From the NCBI GenBank assembly GCA_032207245.1, contig CM063499.1:76547020-76611019 (forward strand): a DNA stretch of 64,000 bases, in the 5' to 3' direction. Source of the DNA: Pardosa pseudoannulata (lineage: Eukaryota > Arthropoda > Arachnida > Araneae > Lycosidae). This document shows, in pieces, positions 37,307-48,835 of this stretch (the stretch's first letter is position 1; every line of letters begins with the position of its first letter). The notes below the pieces were generated by a model that ran no database searches, had not been told where the DNA came from, and saw nothing but the letters and a program-made list of their open reading frames with translations. A program made the position numbers and the translations under genes.

Positions 37307-38130
37307 TGTACAGACTGATTCATGATTTGCTTCAACCTTTCTAGGTTCATCTTCATATACATATTGCTAAAAGAAATTAAGGCTTGCAATATATGTTAGA
37401 AAATTTTTTTGTCTAATTATGTCATTTCAGTGTTAGTCTTCATATTCAGGATTATTGGGTTTTGGTGATCAATAATAGCTCTGGAAGATTTGTGACTATT
37501 TTATTCACCTGTACCCATCAATATCTTATGTAGACTTAATCAGTTATCTTACTGTTCACCATTCTATCAATTATGCATACTTTCGTTAGTTAATTGTTTA
37601 TTGTATTATCTGCAAGTATTATACTGTCTGTATTTTGTACTGTAAACTGTTGGTGAAGGAGATCTGAAATAAACGTTTTAGCTATTAGTCCAGAGGTACA
37701 CTGCATTTTTTTTACTCTGCTTAACAATTAATTCATAACAATCAGTAACTGCTTACTGATTAAATAATATCAGTGAAGGAAACCTATTTGAATAACTGTA
37801 TTCTGAATCTTACTCAAAAGTTCATTATACCCACAATATTTGAGATACTACTTGCAAGTTAAAAAAAAAAAATACATTTTCTCAGAAGAAGATCTTAGAC
37901 ACTGAACTTCATAATCATTAATGTAAAACTTTGTTTGCAGTAATTATTTTTTAACTTATCAAATGTTCACTTTAAATACTTATTTTCATAATCAGATATG
38001 TGAGAATGCCAGTTGTATCTAAATTCAAATGAAACTGTAATTAAGGAAATTTATTTCAATTATTATATGTTTATGAATTTTGAAACAAAAACTCTTCATT
38101 CTGTTGGAGGAATTTTTTAGAAATCTTATT
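37307..38130 (+). other. 3' region of zinc-finger copy 2
   Basis: Conserved non-coding tail with the AATAAA at 37668-37673 and the same following sequence as copy 1 up to the end of the duplicated unit. Confidence 0.6.
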
Positions 38131-38818
38131 TTTTCCTATGTTTTGCGTCAGTTGTTAAGTTAGCAAAGTCTGGTGCTTTCATCCTATTTTAAATGATTTT
38201 TATAACACATTCCAGCTACGGAGTTGAGAACATGGATTTATATAAAAAAGCAACACCTTTCTGTTTTTGTCGTCATCTCATAATATTCTTCCAGATGAAA
38301 AAAATTGTGAAAATGTATCTTGAGAGAAATTTTTTTTTTAAATTCTAAACCAACATTTATTTGATGTATAATTTTCTCTTGTGTAATTGTTATATATATC
38401 TTTTTAACTAAAAACGTATTCAGAGATGACAAGCAGTCAGTGAAAGTCAGTATTTTTTAAATAGATCAGTATTGATCTGTGTTCTCAGAATAAAGTCAGT
38501 ATTGGCTTGTGTTTTAATAGAACAAGTAAACTTTTCTTTATTTTGAAATAAACCAGATTATAAACAATCAAAAAATGTCTGGAATAGGCTGAAATTGTTT
38601 TTTAGAAATAATGTGTGGGGAGGGAGAGAGGTGCAATTTACTCATAGACATACTGGTTTTTGTACTTTGTATTGCCAAAATGTATACCTTCTATTTATTT
38701 TCTATCAGTACCATTCACTTCCAACATGGCAGCAACAAATAATTTTTTTTAGAGATGAGATATCTTAGATTATGCCCGTTAGCCAAAAATTACAAAGTAG
38801 AGATGCTACTTCTATTTA
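38131..38818. other. Unassigned AT-rich sequence
   Basis: A short direct repeat (CAGTATTGATCTGTGTT / CAGTATTGGCTTGTGTT near 38465 and 38500) is the only visible structure. No gene signal. Confidence 0.5.
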
Positions 38819-39600
38819 CATGGTTTCTGCACACCTGGAAAAGTCATGGAAAATCATGGATTTAGACAATGGATTAATTTTATCATGGAAAGTCTTGATT
38901 TTTCAAGTAAAATGAGTAAAAGTCAAGGATTTGCTAAACTACAAATTTAAAAAAAATGAACTAAATTGTTTAATTCTATTTTTACTTGTCATTTGGCTGA
39001 AGTTACTGAGTTTGGTATTTGTGTATTATCCTATTGACCCTATTGCCAAGTAAAATTTGTTCACCAAGGAAACTCAAAGCAAGAAAGCTTAATGGGTGGG
39101 TAAATGTATATTAGTCTGTTTTTTTTTTTTCTTAAATTGTAGATTAAAATTTTATTAATAAAAATTAGTTAAGATTTTTGCACAAAATATAAGTTTATCT
39201 CTAGGGACAAAAGGTTATAGACAAAGGTATATAAATGTTATAGGGTTATATTTGTCTTTATTATTCATGGTCACCTGGATAATACCAAATTACCATGAAT
39301 TCAAATTGGAAACATTTTGATTGAAAAATTGCTATATAATTAGACTTAGGTATGTAGATACAACAATTTATTTTTATGTATGTGGGTTTATTAACACTTA
39401 TAAAGTAAGTTTATAGTTTTTTTATGATAAAACTCCTGTAATTTCTCTGAAAGCATATATTTTATTTGTATGTACATCAGAAGTTTTATTCATATATACT
39501 TTAACGAAAGCTTTTTAAAGTCAAGGAAAATGATCTGCTAAATCGGGGAAAGTCATGAAATATCATGGATTTAAAAAAATTTATTTTGACAGATACCCTG
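38819..39600. mobile_element. Short TIR element with 6-bp target duplication, copy 2
   Basis: Same family as 31527-32283. Left end CATGGTTTCTGCACACCTGG; right end GACAGATACCCTG; flanking TATTTA at 38813-38818 and 39601-39606. It is internally collinear with the other copy and likewise has no coding capacity. A second independent insertion with a 6-bp duplication supports 6 bp as the true target length. Confidence 0.82.
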
Positions 39601-39629
39601 TATTTATAAGTATACATAAAAATTATATA

Positions 39630-39762
39630 CACGGTTTCCTCGCACCTGGAAAATCATGGATTTAGAAAATGGATTAATTTTGTCATGGAAAGTCATGATT
39701 ATCTAAGTAAAATGAGTAAAAGTCATGGATCCGCTGAGCTACCAATTAAGAAAAATCAAGAA
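39630..39762. mobile_element. Truncated left end of the 6-bp-target TIR element
   Basis: Begins CACGGTTTCCTCGCACCTGG and follows the family (ATGGATTTAGAAAATGGATT, then AAAATGAGTAAAAGTCATGG) for about 130 bp before stopping. Its right half is absent. Confidence 0.7.
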
Positions 39763-40261
39763 AGCGAAAAACGAATTTCCTTTCTGAACGGAAGCGGCTG
39801 CATACTTCTCCCTTTTGTCCATAGCACTGGACTCCCATTCATCTATTTTTTGTACACTGAGACACGTGACCTATTACGGCGCCTTAACTGCGTGGAGAGA
39901 CAGTTGCTACGGCCTGACCAGGGGTTGTAGTGTCTCGTTACGCGTGATTTGCCGATGGATGAGAAAAAAAAAGTACGCATCGGCCTGTGATGTGACAAAG
40001 GAGTAGGAGGGAAGGGGATGATATTGGGATGTCCTTGGCCGAGCCGGTGATCGTGTGTAATTTCGTTGTGAGAAGCGAAACCGTTGAAGATACGAGCGTA
40101 TAAAAACACTCATTAGGGCAGAGTACACTGCACCGGAAGGATCGAATATTTCAATCGCAGCAGTACGATTCGATCAGTCATCTGTTTTTTTCTCTTGTGT
40201 TAATGAGGCAAGACCAGGGTAGGTTTCTCTCTCACCCGTATATTCGGTCTTCTAGACCCCC
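39763..40261 (+). promoter_or_regulatory. Candidate promoter and first exon
   Basis: A GC- and CpG-richer island in AT-rich surroundings, with an E-box CACGTGAC near 39863. TATAAAA lies at 40099-40105. About 30 bp on is GTACACTGCACCGG, where a start site would fall. ATG at 40203 opens MRQDQG and meets a good donor CCAGG|GTAGGT at 40218-40219. These spacings fit a short first exon of a plus-strand gene. No second exon was identified, and transposons crowd both sides, so this remains a candidate only. Confidence 0.35.
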
Positions 40262-40391
40262 CCGCCCCCCACATTCGTTTCTAAGAATCTGATAAGGGTT
40301 GTAAAAAAAATCCGGGTTTTTGTATTAAAATCGCAGCTGAGGCAAGTTTTGTTAAAAAGCAATGTTATTTGAACAGCGGAAAGTATAAAAT

Positions 40392-40434
40392 CTGTTTTTT
40401 TTTTTGTTTTTTTTTTTTTTTTTTGGGGGGGGGG
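40392..40434. repeat. T/G homopolymer tract
   Basis: Long T runs interrupted by single G, then a run of about ten G. Length is likely unreliable in an assembly. Confidence 0.8.
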
Positions 40435-40661
40435 TAATTTTTTTCTCAAACTGACAATATTAATATGTAACATGCGTATGTATGTTTTATATTTTGTTAT
40501 GTTTGAAGATACAGTGTTTAGAAAGCACCAGAAACATTAATTCGTCTCATATACGAAACGCAGCGATTTCCCTCTTATCAGTCCCGCGTCGCCTCCACGC
40601 GATGATCTCCGGTTGATACATTATTAAATTGGTTCAATGTTAATGAATGTTATCATTTCAG

Positions 40662-41820
40662 GGTTGACTTAAGAATTGGGTTCCCCCTACCAAGTGGCGA
40701 TAAAGCGCCAAGTATGTTAACCCAGGCTGCTTTCTCCTCTCCTCGCTGTGTTTTTTTTTTTTTTTTAACTTATGTTCATTTCAGAGCCTGCTCTTATGTA
40801 ACTCTTTCGTTACGTTTTAATGCGCCTAATTTCTATTGGTTCTGTGGTTAACGGTACTTTTAACGCAACATTCAAACTGGTTAGACTCGTTTTTTGCCAT
40901 TTTCACCTGAGGATATTGTTTGATGCACGTCTGTTTGACTTTTGTGTGTGTGTGTGTGAATGAGGGGTTTATCAGTAATAAATACGAATGTTCGGTGTGT
41001 AAGAATGATATGCATCTGGTCGAACGTAAAGATCGACCCGATGGAAGTGCATCTAACGGCTATAGTAAGTGCTTATATTTTTTAATTTCAAGTGATATAT
41101 TATGTTATTTTAATTGTAAACTCTTTCGTGTGGAATGAAGGAAGGTTTTGGTGTGTTTTTTTATTTTGAACGGTTGCGGATTTAAGCATTATGTTTTTAG
41201 ATGCAGTTAGTGTGTTTATTTTTTTTTTTCATATGTATATAAAAAATATCACATTTTTAATAAACTTTTATACTATTTGTAATAACATTTACGGGGAGTT
41301 AAGGGGGTAGAGCCCCCCTTGGTTAAAAAACTTTTTGATAACTCAAAAATGTATTTAAAAAATTGGAAAGTACTGACCTTTTAATGTTCTTTGAAAATTA
41401 AAAATAAATCTCCGCGGATGTTTTATTTTTTTTATTTCTGTTTTATCTTTTAAAATGAAATTTTTAATTGTTTTGTGTGTTTAAAATAAGGATATATTTT
41501 AAGAATATTAAAAAAAATCAAAAAATAATCAATTTTTAATGTTTTATAATTAACCAATTAATATTAAAAAAATAACTTGAAAAAGCTAAATTTGTATTAA
41601 TATAAATATCATTTTACGCAATTTTCAACTTTTTTTTTGCCATTAATTGCAAAATTAGTATGTTATTTCACCATAAAATAAGTAAGTTTAGTCACGCAAA
41701 AATCCGCTCACGTTCAAAACGTCAGACTACCGGTAACTCCACGCAAAGGAGGTGGCGCGATTGGCGCCGTTTAAAAAAGCGCCAAAAATAGCAGGGGAAC
41801 CCCAGTTCTTAAGTAGACCC
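40662..41820. mobile_element. Merlin-like TIR transposon, copy 1 (1.16 kb)
   Basis: Inverted ends GGGTTGACTTAAGAATTGGG and, from the right, GGGTCTACTTAAGAACTGGG. Internal landmarks (ACGGGGAGTTAAGGGGG, AGCCCCCCTTGGTTAAAAAA) recur in order in the copy at 42683-43423. A degraded zinc-ribbon frame inside resembles the N-terminus of ISXO2/IS1016-type transposases used by Merlin. The second copy has a 9-bp target duplication, in the Merlin range; this copy shows none. Confidence 0.65.
40962..41072 (+). pseudogene. Fragment of a Merlin/IS1016-type transposase N-terminus
   Basis: About 37 codons read EGFISNKYECSVCKND, then MHLVERKDRPDG and a later Cys. The pattern Cys-X2-Cys, a hydrophobic-plus-Lys/Arg strand and RxDxxDG is the zinc-ribbon start of ISXO2-like transposases. 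The frame has no start of its own in the element and is lost about 20 codons after the last Cys. It is too short for a firm call, but its position inside an element with Merlin-like target length supports it. Confidence 0.5.
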
Positions 41821-42682
41821 ACTTTTCCCATCTGCTCCCTTGCCCATAGAAAAGTGTGAATGGTAAATGTTTATTCTAATTTCTTATCTTAATATTTTAA
41901 ATTGCACGTAAGCTGAAATGACTTTTTCCATTTTTGATCAACCTTTACCAATTTATGATTTTTTCTTTCGAAGATATTCAAAACTATATATTGAAAATAA
42001 ATGACGAAAATTAATCACATGGACAATCCACTGTATTGAAGCCAAAGTATACTTGGCGCGAAGTTATTCAAGTCAAATGTTGTGAAAGGGTTAACATTTT
42101 TACAGGTAAACAGTCAAATCCTCGTTATTCAGGCTTCCGTTGAAGCAGAATACAATAAAATTACATGCAATGTAGCTATTACTGCTATAAATGAAATCGG
42201 TACAACTTTGATATACCCCCTCCCTCCCCCCCCAAAAAAAAATTACGCGCCGAATCTGGCACTCCTTACGGACTTTTTATTGTTGTTATTTCTTATTTTG
42301 GTGTTGCCAATTTAGGTTTTTTCAGCTTTTAGAATTTTGCTGTTACCAAATTTAGTATTTTCTTGTATTTTGTACCATTTTTTGAGTTTTTTTTTTTTTA
42401 AGTTTTGTGGCAACAATATTTGGATTTCATATATGTTTTACCGCCATTTCTTTCATTCGCCAATTCTTTGTGAAATGATCAAGCGGATTTCTGACTTGCT
42501 GTATTTTGCTGTAAATCTGGTTGTATTTTCCAATTATATCTTCTATAATTATTTTTATCTTTTTGCTTTCAATATGCCTACTATATATAGTGTTGTTGAA
42601 AAGTTTCAGGGAATTTTGAGTCGGAAAATTGGTAGTTGTGCTTCATTTTCGTCGGATAGGCCGACAGTTGGAAGGCCAGGTA
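41821..42682. other. Unassigned sequence between the two Merlin-like elements
   Basis: A plus-strand frame at 42337-42762 is hydrophobic and T-driven and runs into the next element, so it is judged fortuitous. A poly-C/poly-A junction lies at about 42222-42241. Confidence 0.5.
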
Positions 42683-43423
42683 GGGTTCACTTAAGAATTG
42701 GGTACACGCTGATACGCGCCAAATCTGGTAACCCAGACAACTTTGTCCTCTCCTCGCCGTGATATTTTTTTGCTTATGTTCAATTTAGGTTTTTGATGTG
42801 TATTTTTTTAATGGTTGCAGATTTAAGCATTATTTTTCGAGATGCAGTTTGTGTGTATTTATTTTTATTTTATAAGTATGTGAAAAAAAAATTTTCAAAT
42901 TTGTAATAAAATTAACGGGGGGTCAAGGGAGGCAAAGCCCCCCTTGGTTAAAAAAAAATTTATTTCATAACTCAAAAATGTATTTATAAACTTACAAAGT
43001 ATTAAATTTTTCAAGTTTTTTTTTTAATTAAAAATTAATGTATGCGATGTTTTATTTAGTTTTTTTTTTATCTTTTAAAATGAAATTTTTAATTATTTTG
43101 TGTGTTTAAAATACGGAAGTATGTTAAGAACATTAAAAAACAAAAATAATCAATTTTTAATGTTTTAAAATTAACAATCCAATTAATATTAAAAAAGTAA
43201 CAGAAAAAAACTAAATTTGTATTAATATAAATAGCATTTTACGCAATTTTCAACATTTTTGTCATTAATTGCAAAATTAGTGCATTTTTCTACAATACAA
43301 TAAGTCAGTTAATTTAGTGAAGCCGAAAATCCGCTCCTGTTAAAAACGTCAGCCTTCCGTTAACTCCGCGCGAAGGAGTTGGCGCCAAAAATAGCAGGCT
43401 GTACCCAATTCTTAAGTAGTCCC
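42683..43423. mobile_element. Merlin-like TIR transposon, copy 2 (741 bp)
   Basis: Ends GGGTTCACTTAAGAATTGGG and, inverted, GGGACTACTTAAGAATTGGG. A perfect 9-bp target duplication GGCCAGGTA lies at 42674-42682 and 43424-43432. It shares ends and internal blocks with 40662-41820 but lacks the zinc-ribbon fragment, so it is a shorter non-autonomous derivative. GGCGCCAAAAATAGCAGG sits just inside the right end in both. Confidence 0.8.
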
Positions 43424-43432
43424 GGCCAGGTA

Positions 43433-44639
43433 TTGTTAATTGGGAGGAATTCAAAATTTCTGTATAAATAATTCTTTTTATTAGATTGCCGATACGTATT
43501 TTCAATTGTATTTGTTAAAATTTTTGTGTAAATTGCATATATGTTATTCAGTGTTATTTATTTGTGTATTTTATGTATTTATTGTATTTTTTAGGTATTT
43601 TTTTTATTTAATGATTCCGTATTTTTTATGTATTAATTTGTATTTAGCGAGAATCCATCTTGGCGAGAAAAAAAATGCGCCAAAAACAGGTAATTTGCTT
43701 GGCGAGAAAACAAGTCGCCAAATTTCCGATTTGGGGGGGATATCAAAGTAGTTCCATGAAATCGAAGTAAGTTGCTTGTTATATTTATCTTATATCATAT
43801 ATTTTACATATAACTTATGATGCTTTAGTTTAATATTTATACTTTTATTTGTTTTGATTTTAATGCAAAATATCCCTTTTTATCAACCCTTTGCAAGTCC
43901 TGTATACTGCATTTTATAAACACACTAAATGCTTTATACATAAGCTAAAAATAAAATGCTGTCAGCAAAGATGACTATCTATAAAAAATTATAGGAAAAT
44001 TATAAATAAATCATGAATGAGCTCATGAATCCAGATTTTGTCGAATGCACGAGAAACATCGAGGGAAAATAGCGGCAGTGGAGATTTTAATACATTTTTA
44101 GCGGAAATGTCTAATACGGTAAACTTGATAAGAAGCGGAAAGTTTCTTGGAAACAATCTGTATCTATATTTTGATTTATATAATATATTGGTATCCAGCT
44201 TTACTTGAGCAATTCTTTTCTTATATATTAAATGCCCGTGCCGCTTAAATAAATTAGATATAGTGAACCATTAATGGTTCACTGTGGCTAATTTTTAATT
44301 ATTTGGAGCTGTTGGGATTAATTGCCCATAAATATATAAATGTCAGGTTTCTTAGTGGTTTTGGCTAATTAAGAATATATACTTCTATTACAATGGCGCA
44401 ATCTGCATTAATTAAAGTCTCCAAAAATAAAGCAAAGAATGCAACGTTCGAAGGAAATACCTTTAGTAAACATCGCCAATAACTGCGCCAAATTTGCAAA
44501 TGAGCACCCTATTCTGAATTATTACCAGGATAGTCTTTTGTGCCTTAAAATCGCGGTAGGTGTTCTTTGGGAAATAATTTACTGTTATGGTTTTGTCCTA
44601 ATATTTTTTAAAGCAAGGCGATGATCTTTGGATATAGCA
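43433..44639. other. Unassigned AT-rich sequence
   Basis: GGCGAGAAAA-type words repeat near 43660-43720, possibly the remains of another element. No gene or clean element ends. Confidence 0.45.
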
Positions 44640-44780
44640 GAACCGAACGGTGGCTGGATGGTAAGACGCTGCTTTTCATGATTTCGAATCCCTTTGCTGG
44701 CATGGATGTTTGTAGCAGTTTAGAATCGGCTTCAAGCAGTAAGTCGCGGACTCTTGTAGTGAAACAGTTGGCATTCATGC
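44640..44780 (+). mobile_element. SINE family 2, diverged copy
   Basis: GGTGGCTGGATGGTAAGACG stands where the A box should be and ATTTCGAATCCC where the B box should be. GGCATGGATGTTTGTAGCAG and AGAATCGGCTTCAAGCAGTA then follow as in the copy at 17738. The 3' end merges with the next repeat unit and no target duplication was found. Confidence 0.65.
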
Positions 44781-44794
44781 ACCAAACTGAACAT

Positions 44795-46185
44795 ATATGG
44801 CCACAAGACTCTCCAGGTATATCCCAGTGGTGGTCGGTAGACCGCAAGTACTGATCGCTCCACTTGGTGGACCACTAGACCTTAGAAATCACGGTGGATC
44901 AGCGGACCTAACCAATCGCAGGGCAACTTACAAAAAAGGAAACGGCCAATCATAGGGAAGATTACAATGACAACAAAGTCAAGAGTAGTTTCCCCAAAGT
45001 TTGGCGCGCTTGTGGTCAAACTGTTTTAAGTTTCACGTGCTCCATCAATAAAGTCTTCTGAAAACAATCAAAAGCTCTTTTCAGAGCCAATATCTCAAAA
45101 CTTGCAAACAAAATCATGAATGTGTTATTTTCATGAGAATGGCCCATTTATCAAATGATGAGTTAGGGGATCATACAACATTACTTTTAAATATTTTACA
45201 GTTGAAATATTAAATGCAGTATTTCCCTTATTTTTTTCATTAAAAAGTAACTTATTTACTAGGTAAGATATCCGTGCAGTACATGTATTTGCACAGTAGA
45301 TATTTATTAATAAATTTTTACAAGATACTTGAATCTCAAGTTTGCTTCGTAAAACTTATTTTGTAGAAAACAGCATTTCTTAATCTTTGTACTACTTCAT
45401 TTAAAAATTTATGAATATTTGTTTCTAATATTTAAAATGTTAGTTTTTAATTAAAATAAGTGTCGATATAAGACAAATTCAAATATTATTCAGACTGACA
45501 AAACCCCAAAATATTCAACGTAACAGATAATAAATATTAACGTAACTGTATAATATTTCAATACTCAATTTGACAATAAAAAACGTCCTTACACAAGTCA
45601 CAATGAATAAACATGTTCATGAAATGTCAAATATGTCAGAATAAAAATATCAAAACAAACGTGCCCTTATAATCTATTTCATAAACTAGAAAAACAACAA
45701 AAAAAATGCTACTTTTGTAAAGGCTCACTTTAATCCGATAATAACTTTGCTTATAAAAAGTTTTGAATCGCCAAACACATAGAAAAATGAAGCCAAATTT
45801 AAAGCCATTCAAGGGTTACTAGGATGTCTTCAAAACGGAAACGAATCTGATTGGTTAGGTCCCCTGAACAACCGTAATTTCTAAGATCTAGTTGGTGGAC
45901 CCCTGCTGTAGTACTAAAACAGTAGAGCGTCGTGCTCCAAACAAATTATTATATTTTTTATAACATAATAGTTTTCTGCTTTTTGAAATTTGCTTCCTTA
46001 GTTTTTTATTGTTAATCAGTTGCGTCACCAATGACAACGAATGACTGATTCATCTGATACAGTCTGCCTTTTGGCTGATGAGACTCCGAATGGCTTCCAT
46101 ACCATCAGTGGGATTCGAACCCAAGAAGGTTTCCATTCGACCACTATAGTATATAAAATTCAGGTTTAATACTATGTTACACGTA
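44795..46185 (+). repeat. Repeat unit interrupted by a Mutator-like element, copy 1
   Basis: Sequence 44795-44873 plus 45893-46185 is collinear with the uninterrupted copy at 47242-47625 (CCCAGTGGTGGTCGGTAGAC, then AGTAGTAAAACAGTAGA-like, ACATAATAGTTTTCTGCTTT and TACAGTCTGCCTTTTGGC). The right part, read on the minus strand, has a B-box-like GGGTTCGAATCCCACTGA, so the unit may include another tRNA-derived SINE. Confidence 0.75.
44874..45892. mobile_element. Probable Mutator-like non-autonomous element (1.02 kb)
   Basis: Inverted ends of about 43 bp begin ACTAGACCTTAGAAATCACG at the left and, inverted, ACTAGATCTTAGAAATTACG at the right, both followed by GGACCTAACCAATC. A perfect 9-bp target duplication TGGTGGACC lies at 44865-44873 and 45893-45901. 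Long inverted ends with a 9-bp duplication fit Mutator-like elements. No transposase is present. The related unoccupied site is at about 47309-47317. Confidence 0.75.
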
Positions 46186-46842
46186 CCGGGTTCCCACGGT
46201 CCTTAAAAACTCCTTAATTTTTAAATTAGAATGCAATCAGTTTCTCCATTGACGCGATCCGCTTTCATTTTTTCCTATCAGTTTTAGCCGTATTCTCCTA
46301 ACTTTCTAGTTTTGTAAGTTAGGAGTTATATTTGCCCAAAATCGGTTCTAAGAATGGCAGTACAGGTGATAAGTACTGTTCAAAGAATATGTATATTAAG
46401 AATATATAAAATATTTGTTAATGTTCATAACTTTCTTTTACATGTTCTAACCAAAAGTTCAGTATTAATAATAAAAAAAATCTTCAAATACATATGGTTT
46501 CAGTGTATTACTGTAGTAATTCAGAATTCCTTTCCTTGATATTCTTAAAAAATTATGAAAATACTTTTAATTTATTATTACATTTTATGGTCACGAGCTA
46601 GAAAATTTATTTGACAAATAATCTTTTTTATACTTAAAAGGTTTAAAGTATAAGGTCAGCTGCCCTTTCCTAATAACTAACAGTCATTCAGATTTTAATT
46701 AAACAAAGAAGGGAGGGTGGTAAGTGGGATTGTAGATATTTCAGTGACTTATGGAAGTTTAATTTTCCTTGCATTCAATGTAATAGAAAAGTTTGAAACT
46801 TTCTTCTTTCCCAGGCAACGTCGGGTATAATCAGCGAGTATA

Positions 46843-46906
<64 letters not shown>

Positions 46907-47241
46907 AACCCTTAGAAAGTATTTTTTATAATGCATTTTATTCACAATTTATTTCTAGTTTGATCACTCAAAAAATTTGAGATGTACATTTTTCAAAATT
47001 AGTTTTTGTCAAATAGATTTATCTTATTGCTAATTTTTAGGCATTTTTAAAAACTTAATTCAGAAATGTTGTAGGGCATTTATTGAACATGCCTTGTATG
47101 GTTCATAATCATTAAAATAGGTTCCTCATGAGATAGGGTTATTGTCGTTATGCCGTGTATTTCAAGTAGGTCCTTATAAAAAGTTACTTTGGCCCTTAAA
47201 AAGTCCTTAATTTTTGTTCTTCAAAAACAGCGGGAACCCTG
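46186..47241. mobile_element. hAT-like non-autonomous element (1.06 kb)
   Basis: Left end CCGGGTTCCCACGGTCCTTA; right end AAACAGCGGGAACCCTG, whose complement is CAGGGTTCCCGC. CCTTAAAAACTCCTTAATTT-type words occur inside both ends, as in many animal hAT elements of the CAGGGTTCCC group. It sits between two copies of the repeat unit and no target duplication is visible. A partial second copy occurs near 59640-59880. It contains a (TA)n tract. Confidence 0.6.
46839..46902. repeat. (TA)n microsatellite
   Basis: About 32 TA units with one interruption. Confidence 0.95.
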
Positions 47242-47625
47242 TGTTTGGCCGCGAGACTCTGCAGGTATGCCCCAGTGGTGGTCGGTAGACCGCAAGTACT
47301 GAACCGCTCCACTTGGTGGACCCCCTCTGTAGTAGTAAAACAGTAGACCATCGTGCTCCTAACAAACCAAATATTTTTATAACATAATAGTTTTCTGCTT
47401 TTTGAAAATTCGGTTCTTTAGTTTTTTATTATTGTTAATCAGTTGCCTCACCAATGACGACGAATGACGGATGCGTCTGAGAACTCTACAGTCTGCCTTT
47501 TGGCGGATGAGTCTCCGAAGGGCTTCCATAGCATCAGCGGGATTCGAACCCATAAAAGTTACCATTTGGTCACTATAGTATATAAAATTCAGGTTTAATG
47601 CCATGTTATACGTAACTACTCTTAT
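47242..47625 (+). repeat. Repeat unit, uninterrupted copy 2
   Basis: Collinear with 44795-46185 but without the Mutator-like insertion; CACTTGGTGGACCCCCTCTG shows the original target. The right part carries a minus-strand B-box-like GGGTTCGAATCCCGCTGA. A short minus-strand frame over 47377-47604 arises from this repeat and is not a gene. Confidence 0.75.
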
Positions 47626-48060
47626 TTTTATTCTTAGAATCTGATTGAAAACCCATAAAGTCAGGATTGTGTTCTACCTCTGAAAGTGGAATTGTGGCAA
47701 GTCTGTAGCTTGTAATAACTCTGTATATACTTTTGAAATAAATTCTCTTTAAGAAATTATGCAGCATTGATTTTTGCATATTTCTTCAAACGGTGTATTG
47801 TTTTCTAGTTCCCAGTTAAATGACACGTTCTGAATTGATGACCATATTAGATTTCTTTGTAATTACAGCAAACATTATTTAGTCTACATAGATTGCCAAC
47901 TTAATTCACGAGATATAGGATTATTAAATACATTATTTCAAATATTACTGACAACAGCTAAAGCGTTCACCGTGTAAAATATGCATGAGAATAGTTTTTA
48001 CCTTCATGTGTCTAGCACTGTTAGTATTCCAGCACCCGAAAATCAGTTTCTCAAACGGCA
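47626..48060. other. Unassigned AT-rich sequence
   Basis: No gene, element end or repeat recognised. Confidence 0.5.
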
Positions 48061-48835
48061 ACATGATCATATAGAAACCGCAACCAGCCCTCCCTTCCAA
48101 ATAATCTTTCTTTTATAAGTTTTTATGATAAAGGCTCTCTAGCGGATAATGCGAAATCTGACAACTAACGCCACCAATCGGTGGCATGGTAAAAAATGTA
48201 GTAAACGCTTAACACTTACATAAAGTGAAGTAACTGGACGTAGATGGACATTCTAGATACTTTTTCTTATATAATTTTAAAAGCCCTCTAACTGCTAAAG
48301 AGAATGACCGACAACAACGTCATCTATCGCCAGGTAGCATTTCTTTTATAGTTTTTCAGTGTCTAGAAGCCCTCTAGTGGCCAAAAAAGAAAACCGATAA
48401 CAACGCCATCTATCGTTCCCACGGTAAACAAAAACTCTGGAAAAGAATTTAGCATTTTTGAAGCGAGGTAACTGGGTATGGGATTTGTACCCACCCTCCC
48501 TTCCAGGTAACATTTATTTATAGTTTCGCAGTGTTCAGAAGACCTCTGGCGGCCAAAAAGAAAATGACATCAACACCATCTATCGTCCATATTGTTAAAA
48601 AAAATTGTAGAAGCGAGGTAACTGGGTATGAGGTAACCAACCAGCCATCCCTTCCAGGTAGCATTGCTTTTATATATTTTATAGTATTAAGAAGCCCTCT
48701 GGAGGTCAAAAAGAAAGCTGACAACAACGCCATCTATCGTCCGTATGGTAAAAAAAATTGTAGAAACAAGTTTAGCATTTATTGAAGCAAGGAAACTGGG
48801 TATAGGATAGTCTGCGCCCTCTGTTGGATTTTTGG
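48061..48835 (+). repeat. Degenerate tandem array with paired CTCF-like motifs
   Basis: Four to five units of variable length, built from the same ordered blocks: CCCTCCCTTCCAGGTARCAT, about 40 bp, a GCCCTCTAGTGG-type motif, 33-35 bp, a CGCCATCTATCG-type motif, and then GAAGCGAGGTAACTGGGTAT. First motifs start at 48134, 48283, 48369, 48541 and 48694; second motifs at 48169, 48318, 48404, 48574 and 48728. A last lone GCGCCCTCTGTTGG lies at 48814. GCCCTCTAGTGG at 48369 fits the complement of the published CTCF core (CCASYAGRKGGC) exactly. Frames crossing the array are artefacts. Function is not shown. Confidence 0.7.

Noticed and set aside
42337..42762. 141-residue hydrophobic plus-strand frame
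   Set aside because: Its content is driven by T-rich sequence and it runs into the left end of a Merlin-like element.
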